Origin: Terrimonas rubra
GTDB lineage: Bacteria; Bacteroidota; Bacteroidia; Chitinophagales; Chitinophagaceae
DNA length: 64,000 nt
Direction: 5' to 3'
NCBI RefSeq assembly: GCF_042686025.1
Contig: NZ_JBHUOZ010000001.1
Span: forward strand, 186,001-250,000
Position 1 is the first letter of the stretch; each line of letters starts with the position of its first letter. The notes below the pieces were generated by a model. That model did not search any database and was not told where the DNA came from. It saw only the letters and a program-made list of their open reading frames with translations. Positions 44,779-53,210 of the stretch are shown here, one piece after another. The position numbers and the translations under genes are program-made.

Positions 44779-44805
44779 CTTGATCAGCTAATTGTATTTA
44801 CGTTA

Positions 44806-45165
44806 TTATTCAACCATGATCAGCCAGTCATGACCGGGGAACGTGCAGAAAACCGGGTCCATCATAACCAGAATGTCCATGGCTTCATACCATGTCATAC
44901 CCCAGTACTCTACCCAATACGTGCCGCCACAGGAGTCAGTAAACCAAAAACCGGCCCTCATTGTAAACACAATACTGCCAATACCCTTATTTGCTGCAAT
45001 TTCCTTAAATGTCTCAAAGTCGATTTTTTTTGCATTCTTCACATCTATCTCTTCTGCATTCGCTTTGTTGACAATTGTAGAAATGTCAGTAGAAGGATAC
45101 TTTACAGTGGCGGAAGCATACATACTAAAAGTAGCTACCAGAACAAGAAGAAAAAACTTTCTCAT
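44806..45165 (-). CDS. Small secreted protein, unrecognised
   Basis: Protein of 119 aa with a signal peptide (MRKFFLLVLVATFSMYASA). The mature part is acidic, with a Lys/Glu-rich helix (NAEEIDVKNAKKIDFETFKEIA) and an aromatic end with two cysteines about 28 residues apart (DSCGGTYWVEYWG ... VFCTFPGHDW). No family is recognised. It has its own terminator, and it is divergent from an XRE regulator across a palindrome-rich promoter region. It may be a substrate or partner of the nearby TonB receptor/GLPGLI pair. Confidence 0.65.
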   Translation of the reverse strand: MRKFFLLVLVATFSMYASATVKYPSTDISTIVNKANAEEIDVKNAKKIDFETFKEIAANKGIGSIVFTMRAGFWFTDSCGGTYWVEYWGMTWYEAMDILVMMDPVFCTFPGHDWLIMVE

Positions 45166-45231
45166 AAAGTTACATTTTTGATTTTAAGAAAAAAAGTTTA
45201 CTCCCGTAATCTCCTACTTTGTATTGAATAG

Positions 45232-45280
45232 TTTTATCAGTTTTGCTGATAGCAAATGTTTATCAATAAAACTGATAAAA
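45232..45280. promoter_or_regulatory. 13-bp inverted repeat between divergent genes
   Basis: TTTTATCAGTTTT at 45232-45244 and its exact complement at 45268-45280 flank a 23-nt spacer. The spacer itself contains TATCA/TGATA half sites. It lies between the small secreted protein gene and the XRE regulator and is a good candidate operator. Confidence 0.6.
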
Positions 45281-45282
45281 AA

Positions 45283-45297
45283 TACCACTTAGTGGTA
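45283..45297. promoter_or_regulatory. Perfect 15-nt palindrome TACCACTTAGTGGTA
   Basis: Two 7-bp half sites around a single T, 24 bp before the XRE -7 box. Its size and symmetry fit a dimeric XRE-repressor operator. Confidence 0.6.
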
Positions 45298-45320
45298 CGC
45301 AGAAAGCTGCATTTTTTTTA

Positions 45321-45328
45321 TATATTTG
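45321..45328 (+). promoter_or_regulatory. -7 promoter box of the XRE regulator
   Basis: TATATTTG matches TAnnTTTG. It is 44 bp before the ATG at 45373. Confidence 0.5.
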
Positions 45329-45372
45329 AAATACCATTAACCAAACTACTATGTGACCGAAGTCCAACCACC

Positions 45373-45603
45373 ATGAAGCTACATGAGAAAATAAAACTGT
45401 TGCGGAAAAAAAGGAGGATGACACAAGCGCAGGTAGCAGAGATGCTCTTTATCTCTCAAAACTCCTACTCATTAATAGAAACCGGGAAAACGCGTATTGA
45501 TATTGAACGTCTTCAAAAGATCGCAGCGATCTTTTCATTAACAGTACATGATATATTAGAGATACTTCCTCCGGCAAATGACAACTGGAAAATATCTGCT
45601 TAA
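45373..45603 (+). CDS. XRE-family HTH regulator
   Basis: Protein of 76 aa from ATG 45373; the longer frame from 45256 runs through the promoter region and is rejected. The HTH_3 fold fills residues 5-60 (KIKLLRKKRRMTQAQVAEMLFISQNSYSLIETGKTRIDIERLQKIAAIFSL). No extra domain is present, so it works as a simple DNA-binding repressor or activator. Palindromes directly upstream suggest autoregulation and control of the divergent secreted protein gene. Confidence 0.9.
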   Translation: MKLHEKIKLLRKKRRMTQAQVAEMLFISQNSYSLIETGKTRIDIERLQKIAAIFSLTVHDILEILPPANDNWKISA

Positions 45604-45681
45604 GTATTTCTAACGTACTAGTATTTACACTTAGGTATAAGTAGTAAAATAAATAAGTAGATATTGTTTTTATCTAATCCC

Positions 45682-45855
45682 TTATTTTACCCAACCATAG
45701 AATATAGCCGTTGCCCAGCTGATTAAAAACACACCCAGTATCATAAACATGATGGCATTGAAAACGCTTTTATTTTCCTCGAAAGCGTTTTTCACAAACA
45801 GGTATATACCCAGAATGCAACAAAGTAATCCTATGATACCTACCTGCCAGTACAT
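45682..45855 (-). CDS. 57-residue double-spanning membrane protein coupled to the SUI1 gene
   Basis: Protein of 57 aa with two hydrophobic helices (VGIIGLLCCILGIYLFV and IMFMILGVFLISWATAIFY) separated by a charged loop (KNAFEENKSV). Its ATG overlaps the SUI1 stop by one base (TAATG at 45857-45853), implying translation by re-initiation. The function is unknown; two-helix small proteins of this kind are often membrane-associated regulators. Confidence 0.75.
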   Translation of the reverse strand: MYWQVGIIGLLCCILGIYLFVKNAFEENKSVFNAIMFMILGVFLISWATAIFYGWVK

Positions 45856-46199
45856 TAGCCGATGCGTTTGGTTTTGGTATAACCATTCTTTAATAACCAG
45901 TTCAGTATTTTTTCACGCTGATCACCCTGGATAATGATCTCGCCATCTTTGGCGCTGCCACCCGTACCACAGAAATTTTTAAGCTTTTTGGCCAGGTCCT
46001 GCAGATCCCCGTCCTTACCAATAAAGCCGGTGATCAGACTTACCGCTTTACCAGCCCGGTGTTTGGTCTCCAGTTTTACACGCAATACCTGTTGTGCCGG
46101 TTCCAGGGTTTCCCGAGCCTCCTCCTGGTAGTCAAACTTGAAATCAGGGTCTGTACTGAATACAAAACCGTTTTGGTCCTGTTTATTTTTCTTACTCAT
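45855..46199 (-). CDS. SUI1/YciH-type translation initiation factor
   Basis: Protein of 114 aa from ATG 46199; the longer frame to 46244 adds a non-conserved Ile-rich head. The SUI1 domain is about 40-110 (QVLRVKLETKHRAGKAVSLITGFIGKDGDLQDLAKKLKNFCGTGGSAKDGEIIIQGDQREKILNWLLKNGY). Bacterial YciH homologues resemble eukaryotic eIF1 and may affect start-site fidelity under stress. It is coupled to the 57-aa membrane protein. Confidence 0.92.
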   Translation of the reverse strand: MSKKNKQDQNGFVFSTDPDFKFDYQEEARETLEPAQQVLRVKLETKHRAGKAVSLITGFIGKDGDLQDLAKKLKNFCGTGGSAKDGEIIIQGDQREKILNWLLKNGYTKTKRIG

Positions 46200-46398
46200 G
46201 GGAGTAATATTTCTGGTAATGATGATGATGATGCTTCGCGGCAAAGCTATTACATTTTCACTTTACCTGTTTATACCGGCAATACCCCGGAAAATGGTAT
46301 GAATTATACCCATTTTCAAAGCTTTTTTTGTGGAAAAGTACTTATTCCCCTCCCCCGATTATGGAGTAAATTGCAGCATATTTTTAACGTATTCCGGC

Positions 46399-46683
46399 AT
46401 GATAAAATACACCCAATCCACGCTTGACAAACTGGAGCATATACCCGAACAATGCGGGTATGTACTGCGCTATGAAAGAGGTACTTTTCAAAGCGGTTTC
46501 TGCATTTTAGAAGCTAAAAAAGTGGTGGTATTGAACAAGTTTTTACAAACGGAAGGACGTATCAATACATTACTGGAGCTGATACCGCAGCTGGATATTG
46601 ATACCAATCTGCTTACCGACGATGCCCGTAAACTTTACTGGGGTATCCTGTCTACCAATAATACCCCCGAAGGGGAGGCCTAA
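46399..46683 (+). CDS. Conserved hypothetical protein
   Basis: Protein of 94 aa from ATG 46399 (MIKYTQSTLDKLEHIPEQCGYVLRYERGTFQSGFCILEAKKVVVLNKFLQTEGRINTLLEL). The longer frame from 46330 starts in the upstream spacer. It looks like a small soluble domain with one Cys and many charged residues. I recall similar uncharacterised proteins in Bacteroidota next to metallo-hydrolase genes, but assign no function. It precedes the MBL-fold gene by about 50 bp. Confidence 0.7.
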   Translation: MIKYTQSTLDKLEHIPEQCGYVLRYERGTFQSGFCILEAKKVVVLNKFLQTEGRINTLLELIPQLDIDTNLLTDDARKLYWGILSTNNTPEGEA

Positions 46684-46733
46684 GCTACTAAGTTTAGCCG
46701 GCTTTTCATTTTGCATTTACTACTTTTACCATT

Positions 46734-47513
46734 GTGTTAGCTACCAGGTTAAAAATAACTTTTTTGGGTACAGGTACCAGCAGTGGTGTGCCGATGATCG
46801 CATGCAATTGCGAGGTTTGTCAATCCACTGACAAAAAAGATACCCGCCTGCGTTCCAGTATTATGGTAGAGTCGGATACCACCCGTATTATTGTGGATAC
46901 AGGCCCCGATTTCCGTTACCAGATGCTTAGGGAGAAGGTAAAAAAGATCGATGCCGTACTGTTTACCCACCCGCACCGTGACCATATTGCCGGCCTGGAT
47001 GATATAAGGGCTTTTAACTTTTTCCAAAAAACAACCATCCCTGTATATGCCAACCAAATGACGGAAGAGGCTATCCGCCGGGACTTTTATTACGCTTTTG
47101 ATCACCGCAATATACCCGGCTTGCCACAGATGAACCTGGTAAGCATTAGCGATAATCCTTTTATTGTAGGCGATATTGCCGTTACTCCTGTTTGGGTAAT
47201 GCATATGAACATGCCGGTGCTCGGCTTTCGCTTTGGCAACTATACCTATATTACCGATGCTAATTTTATCAATGCCGATTCAATGGACAAAATAAGAGGC
47301 AGCCATGCTATTACCTTAAATGCCCTTCGCCAGGAAAAACATATTTCGCATTTTACCTTGTCGGAAGCCATTGCCATTGTACAGGAATTACAGGTACCTC
47401 AGGCTTATTTCACCCATATTTCCCATCAGCTGGGGCTTCACCAGGCTATTTCGGCCCAATTACCTGCCGGCATACAGCTGGCCTATGACGGCCTTTCCAT
47501 TATAGTAGAATAA
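46734..47513 (+). CDS. PhnP-like MBL-fold metallo-hydrolase
   Basis: Protein of 259 aa from a GTG start. The MBL motif HPHRDH is at about 83-88 with further ligands (VMHMNMP, YITDAN, HISHQLG). FLGTGTSSGVPMIACNCEVC at about 11-30 holds the CxCxxC-type zinc knuckle of PhnP-like phosphodiesterases. It probably cleaves a cyclic phosphate or related phosphodiester in the cytosol. The exact substrate is not known. It is downstream of the conserved hypothetical gene. Confidence 0.93.
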   Translation: MLATRLKITFLGTGTSSGVPMIACNCEVCQSTDKKDTRLRSSIMVESDTTRIIVDTGPDFRYQMLREKVKKIDAVLFTHPHRDHIAGLDDIRAFNFFQKTTIPVYANQMTEEAIRRDFYYAFDHRNIPGLPQMNLVSISDNPFIVGDIAVTPVWVMHMNMPVLGFRFGNYTYITDANFINADSMDKIRGSHAITLNALRQEKHISHFTLSEAIAIVQELQVPQAYFTHISHQLGLHQAISAQLPAGIQLAYDGLSIIVE

Positions 47514-47554
47514 TACCCGGACCTGCCCGGATGCCAACCCCAAAAAAGTTTATA

Positions 47555-47588
47555 AATATTTAAACTAACATTTGTTAGTTTAAATATT
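47555..47588. promoter_or_regulatory. TetR-type operator palindrome
   Basis: Perfect 15-bp arms AATATTTAAACTAAC (47555-47569) and its complement (47574-47588) with a 4-nt centre. It overlaps the -33 region of a -7-like box at 47594-47601 (CATTTTTG). The core ACTAACnnnnGTTAGT is typical of TetR-family operators. No TetR gene is in the window. Confidence 0.65.
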
Positions 47589-47607
47589 ATTCCGCATTTT
47601 TGTACTG

Positions 47608-47699
47608 CCTTTAACGATTGCGTCGGTTGCTTGCCTCATAGCCTATGGCAAATAGCCTTCAATGTGTGCCATCACAATTTTGCGGTGGCACATTTTTTT
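47608..47699 (+). ncRNA. Candidate short terminated transcript before the acyl-CoA dehydrogenase gene
   Basis: From the -7-like box a transcript would run about 90 nt and end at a good terminator at 47665-47699 (TGTGCCATC paired with GGTGGCACA, then seven T). Inside it, TTGCC/GGCAA arms around 47631-47650 form a second hairpin. The next gene begins at 47775. It may be an sRNA or a transcription attenuator. Confidence 0.4.
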
Positions 47700-47774
47700 A
47701 TCGTTGACAGGCGCAGTAAGTTTGGGGAAGTGATATAACCCGGATAAAGGAGAACATCGTAAATAATCAGTCGT

Positions 47775-48917
47775 ATGAACTTTGAAACATCAGAAATTAC
47801 ACAACAGGTAGCACAAACAGCCAGGGAATTTGCCCGTCAACATATACAACCCTATGTAATGCAATGGGATGAAAACCAGGAATTCCCGGTAGACGTTTTT
47901 AAAGCCATGGGGCAACTGGGTTTAATGGGCGTACTGGTGCCGGAAGAGTACGGGGGAGCCGGGTTAGGATATGTAGAATATAAAACCATCATTGAAGAAA
48001 TTGCCAAGGTTTGTGGCTCAATAGGACTTAGCGTAGCGGCACATAACTCGCTGTGTACCGGCCATATTTTAAACTTCGGCAACGAGGAACAAAAGAAAAA
48101 GTACTTACCCAAACTGGCTACAGCCGAATATATAGGGGCATGGGGCCTAACGGAAGCCAATACGGGCAGCGATGCCGGTAATATGAAATGTACCGCTACC
48201 CGTGATGGGGATGACTGGATCATTAACGGGACCAAAAACTGGATCACCCACGGTAAAAGCGGCGATATCGCCGTTGTTATCTGCCGCACCGGTGAGCCGA
48301 GAAGCAAGAATAATTCCACCGCTTTTATTGTAGAAAGAACAACGGCCGGCTTCAGCGCCGGTAAAAAAGAGAATAAACTGGGCATGCGCGCCAGCGAAAC
48401 CACTGAAATGATATTTGACAATTGCCGGGTACCGGACACACAGCGTTTGGGTGAAACCGGCGATGGCTTTAAACAGGCTATGAAGGTCCTGGACGGCGGA
48501 CGTATCTCAATAGCCTCCCTTTCCCTTGGTATTGCCAAAGGAGCTTATGAAGCGGCCTTGCAATACTCACAGGAGCGTCACCAGTTTGATAAACCTATTG
48601 CGAGCTTCCAGGGCATCTCCTTTAAACTGGCCGATATGGCCACCGAAATTGCGGCCGCCGAGTTATTGACCCTGCAGGCCTGCGACCTTAAAAACCGCCA
48701 CCTGCCTATGACCAAACAGGCAGCTATGGCCAAGTACTATGCCAGCGAAGTTGCCGTTAAGGTAGCGAATGATGCCGTACAGGTATTTGGCGGTTATGGG
48801 TATACAAAAGACTTCCCCGTAGAGAAGTTTTACCGCGATGCCAAACTATGTACCATTGGAGAAGGTACCAGCGAAATACAAAAACTGGTCATCAGCCGCG
48901 AAATATTGCGCAGCTAA
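47775..48917 (+). CDS. Acyl-CoA dehydrogenase
   Basis: Protein of 380 aa, standard family length. FAD-dependent oxidation of acyl-CoA to enoyl-CoA in fatty or branched-chain acid breakdown. Visible are the N-terminal helical domain, the middle-domain motif GAWGLTEANTGSDAGNMKCTA, and the C-terminal catalytic base Glu363 in TIGEGTSEIQ. The Glu position fits short/medium-chain enzymes. A TetR-like palindrome and a terminated leader precede it, so it is probably induced by a ligand-responsive repressor. A terminator follows. Confidence 0.95.
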   Translation: MNFETSEITQQVAQTAREFARQHIQPYVMQWDENQEFPVDVFKAMGQLGLMGVLVPEEYGGAGLGYVEYKTIIEEIAKVCGSIGLSVAAHNSLCTGHILNFGNEEQKKKYLPKLATAEYIGAWGLTEANTGSDAGNMKCTATRDGDDWIINGTKNWITHGKSGDIAVVICRTGEPRSKNNSTAFIVERTTAGFSAGKKENKLGMRASETTEMIFDNCRVPDTQRLGETGDGFKQAMKVLDGGRISIASLSLGIAKGAYEAALQYSQERHQFDKPIASFQGISFKLADMATEIAAAELLTLQACDLKNRHLPMTKQAAMAKYYASEVAVKVANDAVQVFGGYGYTKDFPVEKFYRDAKLCTIGEGTSEIQKLVISREILRS

Positions 48918-48966
48918 CGGCCATCAATCATAATACTTCATTTATACGGCTTAAACCACCATTTAT

Positions 48967-48997
48967 AAAAGCTTGCAGCAATGCAAGCTTTTTCTTT
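48967..48997 (+). terminator. Terminator of the acyl-CoA dehydrogenase gene
   Basis: 10-bp arms AAAAGCTTGC (48967-48976) and GCAAGCTTTT (48983-48992) around a 6-nt loop, followed by TTCTTTG. Confidence 0.85.
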
Positions 48998-49085
48998 GTT
49001 TCTTTGTATTACATAAACCTGATCAAAAAAAGTGTCCTACCCGGTACAAAGTAAAACTTACCGACTGACAAATAAAAAACACATC

Positions 49086-50780
49086 ATGAAATTAAAATTC
49101 TTATCATTTCTTGCCATTATCGGTATAATGGTATTGGCTTCCTGTAATAAATCCGGCAAAACCGGCTTACTGGTTCCGGAAGATGCAGCCGTTGTTTTTA
49201 CCATCAACTCACAATCATTAAGCGAAAAAATGACCTGGGATGATATCCAGGCCAGTGAATGGTACAAAGACATGCAGAAAAAAAGCACCAATGATGATAC
49301 GGCCATGGCCGCTTTGGTAGCCAATCCTGAAAAATCGGGTATTGATATTAAAGCAGGTTTTGCATTTTTTATGAAACCCCAGAATAATGGTGGTTACCTG
49401 GTTTTCCAGGGCAAACTAAAAAGCGCTGCTGATTTTGAAGCCGCTTTAAAGAATGTAAAACAAGGCATCAGTATTCAAAAGAAAGATGACCTCAGTTATA
49501 CCAGCCTGGACGATGACGCTATCCTGACCTGGAACAGCTCCCGTTTTATGTTTATTGCAGATGCCCCAATGAACCTTACCAATGATTTTCGCGGTTCCGG
49601 CCGCAGCACCCGTTTTGGCACGGACAGCTTATTAACTTTTGCCAAAACCACTTATGCATTAAGCGGTAAAAAATTATTGGACAGTGATAAACGTTTTGCC
49701 GACCTGGTAACCAGTAAAGGCGACCTGCATTACTGGATCAGTGCCGAAAAAATGTACAGCAATTCATTCGCGGGCGGCATTTTAAGCATGATGAAATTCA
49801 ACAGCCTGATCGAGGGAAATATCAGTACCGGTACCCTTAGTTTTGAGAATGGTAAAATTTCACTGACAGGCGAACAGTTTTATGGTAAAGAGCTGGCCAA
49901 GATCATGGATAAATATAACAACGAAGGCGTAAGTGCCGACGTAATCAACCGCCTGCCTTCGGGTGAAGCCCTGGCTGCCGGTGTTTACAAACTATCTATC
50001 CCCATGATCATCGACATCATCCGCCTGGCTGGTGCTGACGGTATTGCCAATAGTTATTTGGGTAAAAACAATCTTTCACTGGAAGAGATTGCCGCCGCTT
50101 TCAAAGGTGATATTGCTTTTGCCTTAACCGGCATGGAAAAGAAAACAGTGACCAGTACTTATGACGGTTATGATGGCAAACCGGAGAGCTATACCTACGA
50201 GAAAGAAAACCCGAAAATGGTCTTTGGTATCTCTGTAGTGCAGGATAAATTCAACAAGTTATATGATATGTTCCTGAAAGAAATGGGCGGGGAAAAACCT
50301 AATGATATTTTTGTTAAAAATGAAAAGGACTGGTTTATCGTGGGTACCGACTCAGCTGCCCAGGAAGCATTCCTGGCCGGTAATAACAAACCAAATTATG
50401 CCGACAAATTAAAAGGCAACAACCTGAACTTTTTTGTGAATATCCCGCAGGTTATCGAAACCTTCAGAAGTAAAAACAATGACAGCATTGCCAATGCCAT
50501 GACCGACCTGTCAAAAGCAACCTGGCAGGAGTTTACGTTTAACTGCGACTACAAAAAAAGTAAAGCTACTTATAATATGGAAGTACTGTTAAGCGATAAA
50601 AGTGTTAACAGCTTAAAACAACTCAATAAATATGCTGACCAGATGAATGTGTTGGAGAAAAAACAAAGGGCAAAATGGGAAACAGAGTATCCTACCACAA
50701 TAGATACAGTGATAGCAGCCCCGAATATGCCTGCCCCACCGCCAAGCGCATCTGCAATAGAAGTTAAACCAAAAAAATAA
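49086..50780 (+). CDS. DUF4836-family lipoprotein
   Basis: Protein of 564 aa from ATG 49086, which gives a lipoprotein signal (IIGIMVLASCNKSGKTG); a longer frame begins at 49032. The N-terminal segment LLVPEDAAVVFTINSQSLSEKMTWDDIQASEWYKDMQ is the DUF4836 signature. The protein is rich in long beta/alpha segments and ends in a Pro/Ala-rich tail. The family is a Bacteroidota-specific outer-membrane or periplasmic lipoprotein of unknown function. It stands alone between two terminators. Confidence 0.85.
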   Translation: MKLKFLSFLAIIGIMVLASCNKSGKTGLLVPEDAAVVFTINSQSLSEKMTWDDIQASEWYKDMQKKSTNDDTAMAALVANPEKSGIDIKAGFAFFMKPQNNGGYLVFQGKLKSAADFEAALKNVKQGISIQKKDDLSYTSLDDDAILTWNSSRFMFIADAPMNLTNDFRGSGRSTRFGTDSLLTFAKTTYALSGKKLLDSDKRFADLVTSKGDLHYWISAEKMYSNSFAGGILSMMKFNSLIEGNISTGTLSFENGKISLTGEQFYGKELAKIMDKYNNEGVSADVINRLPSGEALAAGVYKLSIPMIIDIIRLAGADGIANSYLGKNNLSLEEIAAAFKGDIAFALTGMEKKTVTSTYDGYDGKPESYTYEKENPKMVFGISVVQDKFNKLYDMFLKEMGGEKPNDIFVKNEKDWFIVGTDSAAQEAFLAGNNKPNYADKLKGNNLNFFVNIPQVIETFRSKNNDSIANAMTDLSKATWQEFTFNCDYKKSKATYNMEVLLSDKSVNSLKQLNKYADQMNVLEKKQRAKWETEYPTTIDTVIAAPNMPAPPPSASAIEVKPKK

Positions 50781-50794
50781 TTCATAAAGCAGGT

Positions 50795-50840
50795 AATGGG
50801 TGCAGTAGTAAGGTTAGCTTATTACTGTACCCATTTTTGT
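50795..50840 (+). terminator. Terminator of the DUF4836 gene
   Basis: Seventeen-bp arms (AATGGGTGCAGTAGTAA at 50795-50811 and TTATTACTGTACCCATT at 50819-50835, pairing with two G-U wobbles) around a 7-nt loop, with a T-run. Confidence 0.85.
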
Positions 50841-50985
50841 TTCCGACCTCATTTGTACTACCTGCTATCCTGATATGTACTGTTCATATTTTAACAAAAC
50901 AAGCAGTTACAGGAATACCGGTAATGTTGTAGCTTTAAACTTCAAACTACCACTATCATATCTATAGTGGTTTATTTACTGATAC

Positions 50986-51627
50986 ATGATACTATCCATT
51001 AAAAACTTATTACCCACCTATTTTGAACAGCAACGGACCACTACCTCCGAAATATGGGGTAAGGATATCGTATTTAATAAAGGGGAGCTGGTGAAAATTG
51101 TTGCTCCTTCGGGCAGCGGTAAAACATCGCTGATGCATTTTTTATATGGTATGCGGCAGCAATACAAAGGCGATGTATTATACGACACCCAACCGCTAAA
51201 AAAGTTTACGCCCGAAGATTTTGCCCGGGTACGTACCAACCAGGTAAGTATTGTATTCCAGGATATGAAATTATTACCGGAATCGACCGTACTGGAGAAC
51301 CTGGAAGTAAAAAGACAACTGGCTCCTTTTCATGATGGGGACAAAGTGCTGGAGATGGCCAGGAGATTGGGGCTGGGTGATAAATTATCGTCGCGGGGTA
51401 AAACCTGTTCCTACGGCGAACAGCAACGTGTAGCCATTATCCGTTCCTTATTACAGCCTTTTGATTATTTATTACTGGATGAGCCTTTTAGTCACCTGGA
51501 TAACAATAATGCACAAAAAGCCATGGAACTGATCATTGAAGAAGCCAGACAAAGGAACGCTACCGTGATATTGGCCGACCTGGAGAAAATAGATTTTTAT
51601 CCGTACACCAGTATTTATTACCTGTAG
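50986..51627 (+). CDS. ABC transporter ATP-binding protein, LolD/FtsE-like
   Basis: Protein of 213 aa. Walker A is APSGSGKTS at about 39-47, the Q-loop FQDMKLLP at about 91-98, the signature SYGEQQRVAIIRSLL at about 144-158 (a variant of LSGGQ), and Walker B YLLLDEPFSHLD at about 163-174. The usual H-loop His after VILA is missing (VILADLEK), which would lower ATPase turnover. It is followed by a MacB/FtsX-type permease, so the pair resembles a LolCDE/MacB-type exporter. Confidence 0.9.
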   Translation: MILSIKNLLPTYFEQQRTTTSEIWGKDIVFNKGELVKIVAPSGSGKTSLMHFLYGMRQQYKGDVLYDTQPLKKFTPEDFARVRTNQVSIVFQDMKLLPESTVLENLEVKRQLAPFHDGDKVLEMARRLGLGDKLSSRGKTCSYGEQQRVAIIRSLLQPFDYLLLDEPFSHLDNNNAQKAMELIIEEARQRNATVILADLEKIDFYPYTSIYYL

Positions 51628-51688
51628 TATAAATTATCCCGGCAGGCTGTTCTATACTAATTTTTACTTTTAATTCTGACCTTATTAT

Positions 51689-52891
51689 ATGGCGCTTTCA
51701 TTTAAACCCATAAAACCTTTGTTACAGACAGGCGGAAAAGGCGGTTCTGGTTTCTTTTCGTTTTTAGGCCTGGGTATCGGGGTATTACTGCTCTTATGTT
51801 CTGTACAGATGTATATCAACATCCAGCAGCTATTAAAAGAAGGCAGCATCCGTAAAAACGGATACGATTATATATCGATAACCAAGCCCATTACGAATGC
51901 GACCATGGGCCAGCCCGAAAAAAGTTTATTTACCCAACAGGATATAGATGGACTCAAGGCCAACCCGCTGATTGATAATGTGTCGCCATTAATTCCCAAT
52001 GATTTCAGGGTAATGTTAAGCGCCGGCGATGTGGTACCCTTCCGTACCGATATGTTCCTGGAAACCCTGGACAATGATTTTTTAGACACCCTTCCACCCA
52101 GCTTTACCTGGCAGCCCGGCCAGCAAACCCTTCCCATTATCCTGTCCTCCGACTTTTTCGAGATCTACAATGTATTTGCCCCGGGCCAGAACCTGCCCCA
52201 GATATCCAAGGAAACTGCAGGAGGCATGGTAGTACATGTACACTGTGAAGGGAACAATAACAGCGAAGTATTTTATGGCCGCATTGTGGCTTTCAGCGAC
52301 CGGGTAAACTCAGTCCTGGTTCCCAAAGCCTTTTTAAGCTGGGCAAATGAAAAATTCGGGAAAAACAAAGGCGTAGCCTCTTCCCGGTTATTTATAAAAA
52401 CCAGGGACGCCAATAATACCGAACTGTTGAAATTCTTTGACAGCAAGGGGTATAAACTGAACAAGGATAAAACTTTACTGGGGCGTAATAAGATCGTGAT
52501 CCAGGGTATTTTCAGCGCCCTGGGGATCTTTGGTTTGCTGGTAGTGATCTTAGCCTTATTGTTATTCTCCTTTTACCTGCAGTTGGTCATTGCCCGCAGC
52601 AAGGACAACCTGCAATTATTACTCACTATCGGGTATTCACCAAAATGGCTTGGCAGCAACTTCTCCCGGCGCTTTGTACCCATGTACCTGGTTATAGTTT
52701 TTGGCGCATTATTAGCCACCCAGTTGATGCAATGGGCCTTTCATCAGTTTGTTATGTATAATCGCCCCGAACTTTCTTCTGTTGTACACTGGTCGGTTAT
52801 CAGTATCGCGGTAATACTGATATTGTTATCCGTGATTACCAATTACAGGCTGGTGAAAAAGCTGTTATATAAGTTGTATTCTATAGAGTAA
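51689..52891 (+). CDS. FtsX/MacB-type ABC transporter permease
   Basis: Protein of 400 aa with four membrane spans: one near residues 20-42 (FFSFLGLGIGVLLLLCSVQMYI) and three at about 275-385 (FSALGIFGLLVVILALLLF, LVIVFGALLATQLMQWAF, WSVISIAVILILLSVI). A large periplasmic domain lies between the first and second. This is the FtsX/LolC topology. It pairs with the ATPase gene 61 bp upstream. The cargo is unknown; lipoproteins, peptides or cell-envelope signals are possible. Confidence 0.9.
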   Translation: MALSFKPIKPLLQTGGKGGSGFFSFLGLGIGVLLLLCSVQMYINIQQLLKEGSIRKNGYDYISITKPITNATMGQPEKSLFTQQDIDGLKANPLIDNVSPLIPNDFRVMLSAGDVVPFRTDMFLETLDNDFLDTLPPSFTWQPGQQTLPIILSSDFFEIYNVFAPGQNLPQISKETAGGMVVHVHCEGNNNSEVFYGRIVAFSDRVNSVLVPKAFLSWANEKFGKNKGVASSRLFIKTRDANNTELLKFFDSKGYKLNKDKTLLGRNKIVIQGIFSALGIFGLLVVILALLLFSFYLQLVIARSKDNLQLLLTIGYSPKWLGSNFSRRFVPMYLVIVFGALLATQLMQWAFHQFVMYNRPELSSVVHWSVISIAVILILLSVITNYRLVKKLLYKLYSIE

Positions 52892-53202
52892 ATAATTAAA
52901 CCCTTGCTGGTTATGCTTTGCCCATGAAGCGTTTTGTTTTTCGAGGACCATAGGCTCCTTCCGGGATCTATGGTCCGTCAAACTAGTATGTAAAATGCTT
53001 GATATTCCCTTACATTATTACTATTAAGAAACGGCAAGCCCAATATATCCTTACTTACTCCCTATCTCCCCTAAATCATATCAATATGATAATCAATAAG
53101 TTAAAATAAAAAAGGTTTTAAATAATCCTAAAACTCTCCTACTGCTAAATATACGATAGGCTGGATAGTGTTTTTGCTATTGCCCGGTATTACCCCTTAA
53201 AA

Positions 53203-53210
53203 TAACTTTG
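53203..53210 (+). promoter_or_regulatory. -7 promoter box with downstream hairpin
   Basis: TAACTTTG matches TAnnTTTG. A 7-bp-arm hairpin (53219-53238) follows at once. Only a 6-codon frame is downstream, so it may drive a short RNA or a long leader of the peptide gene. Confidence 0.4.
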
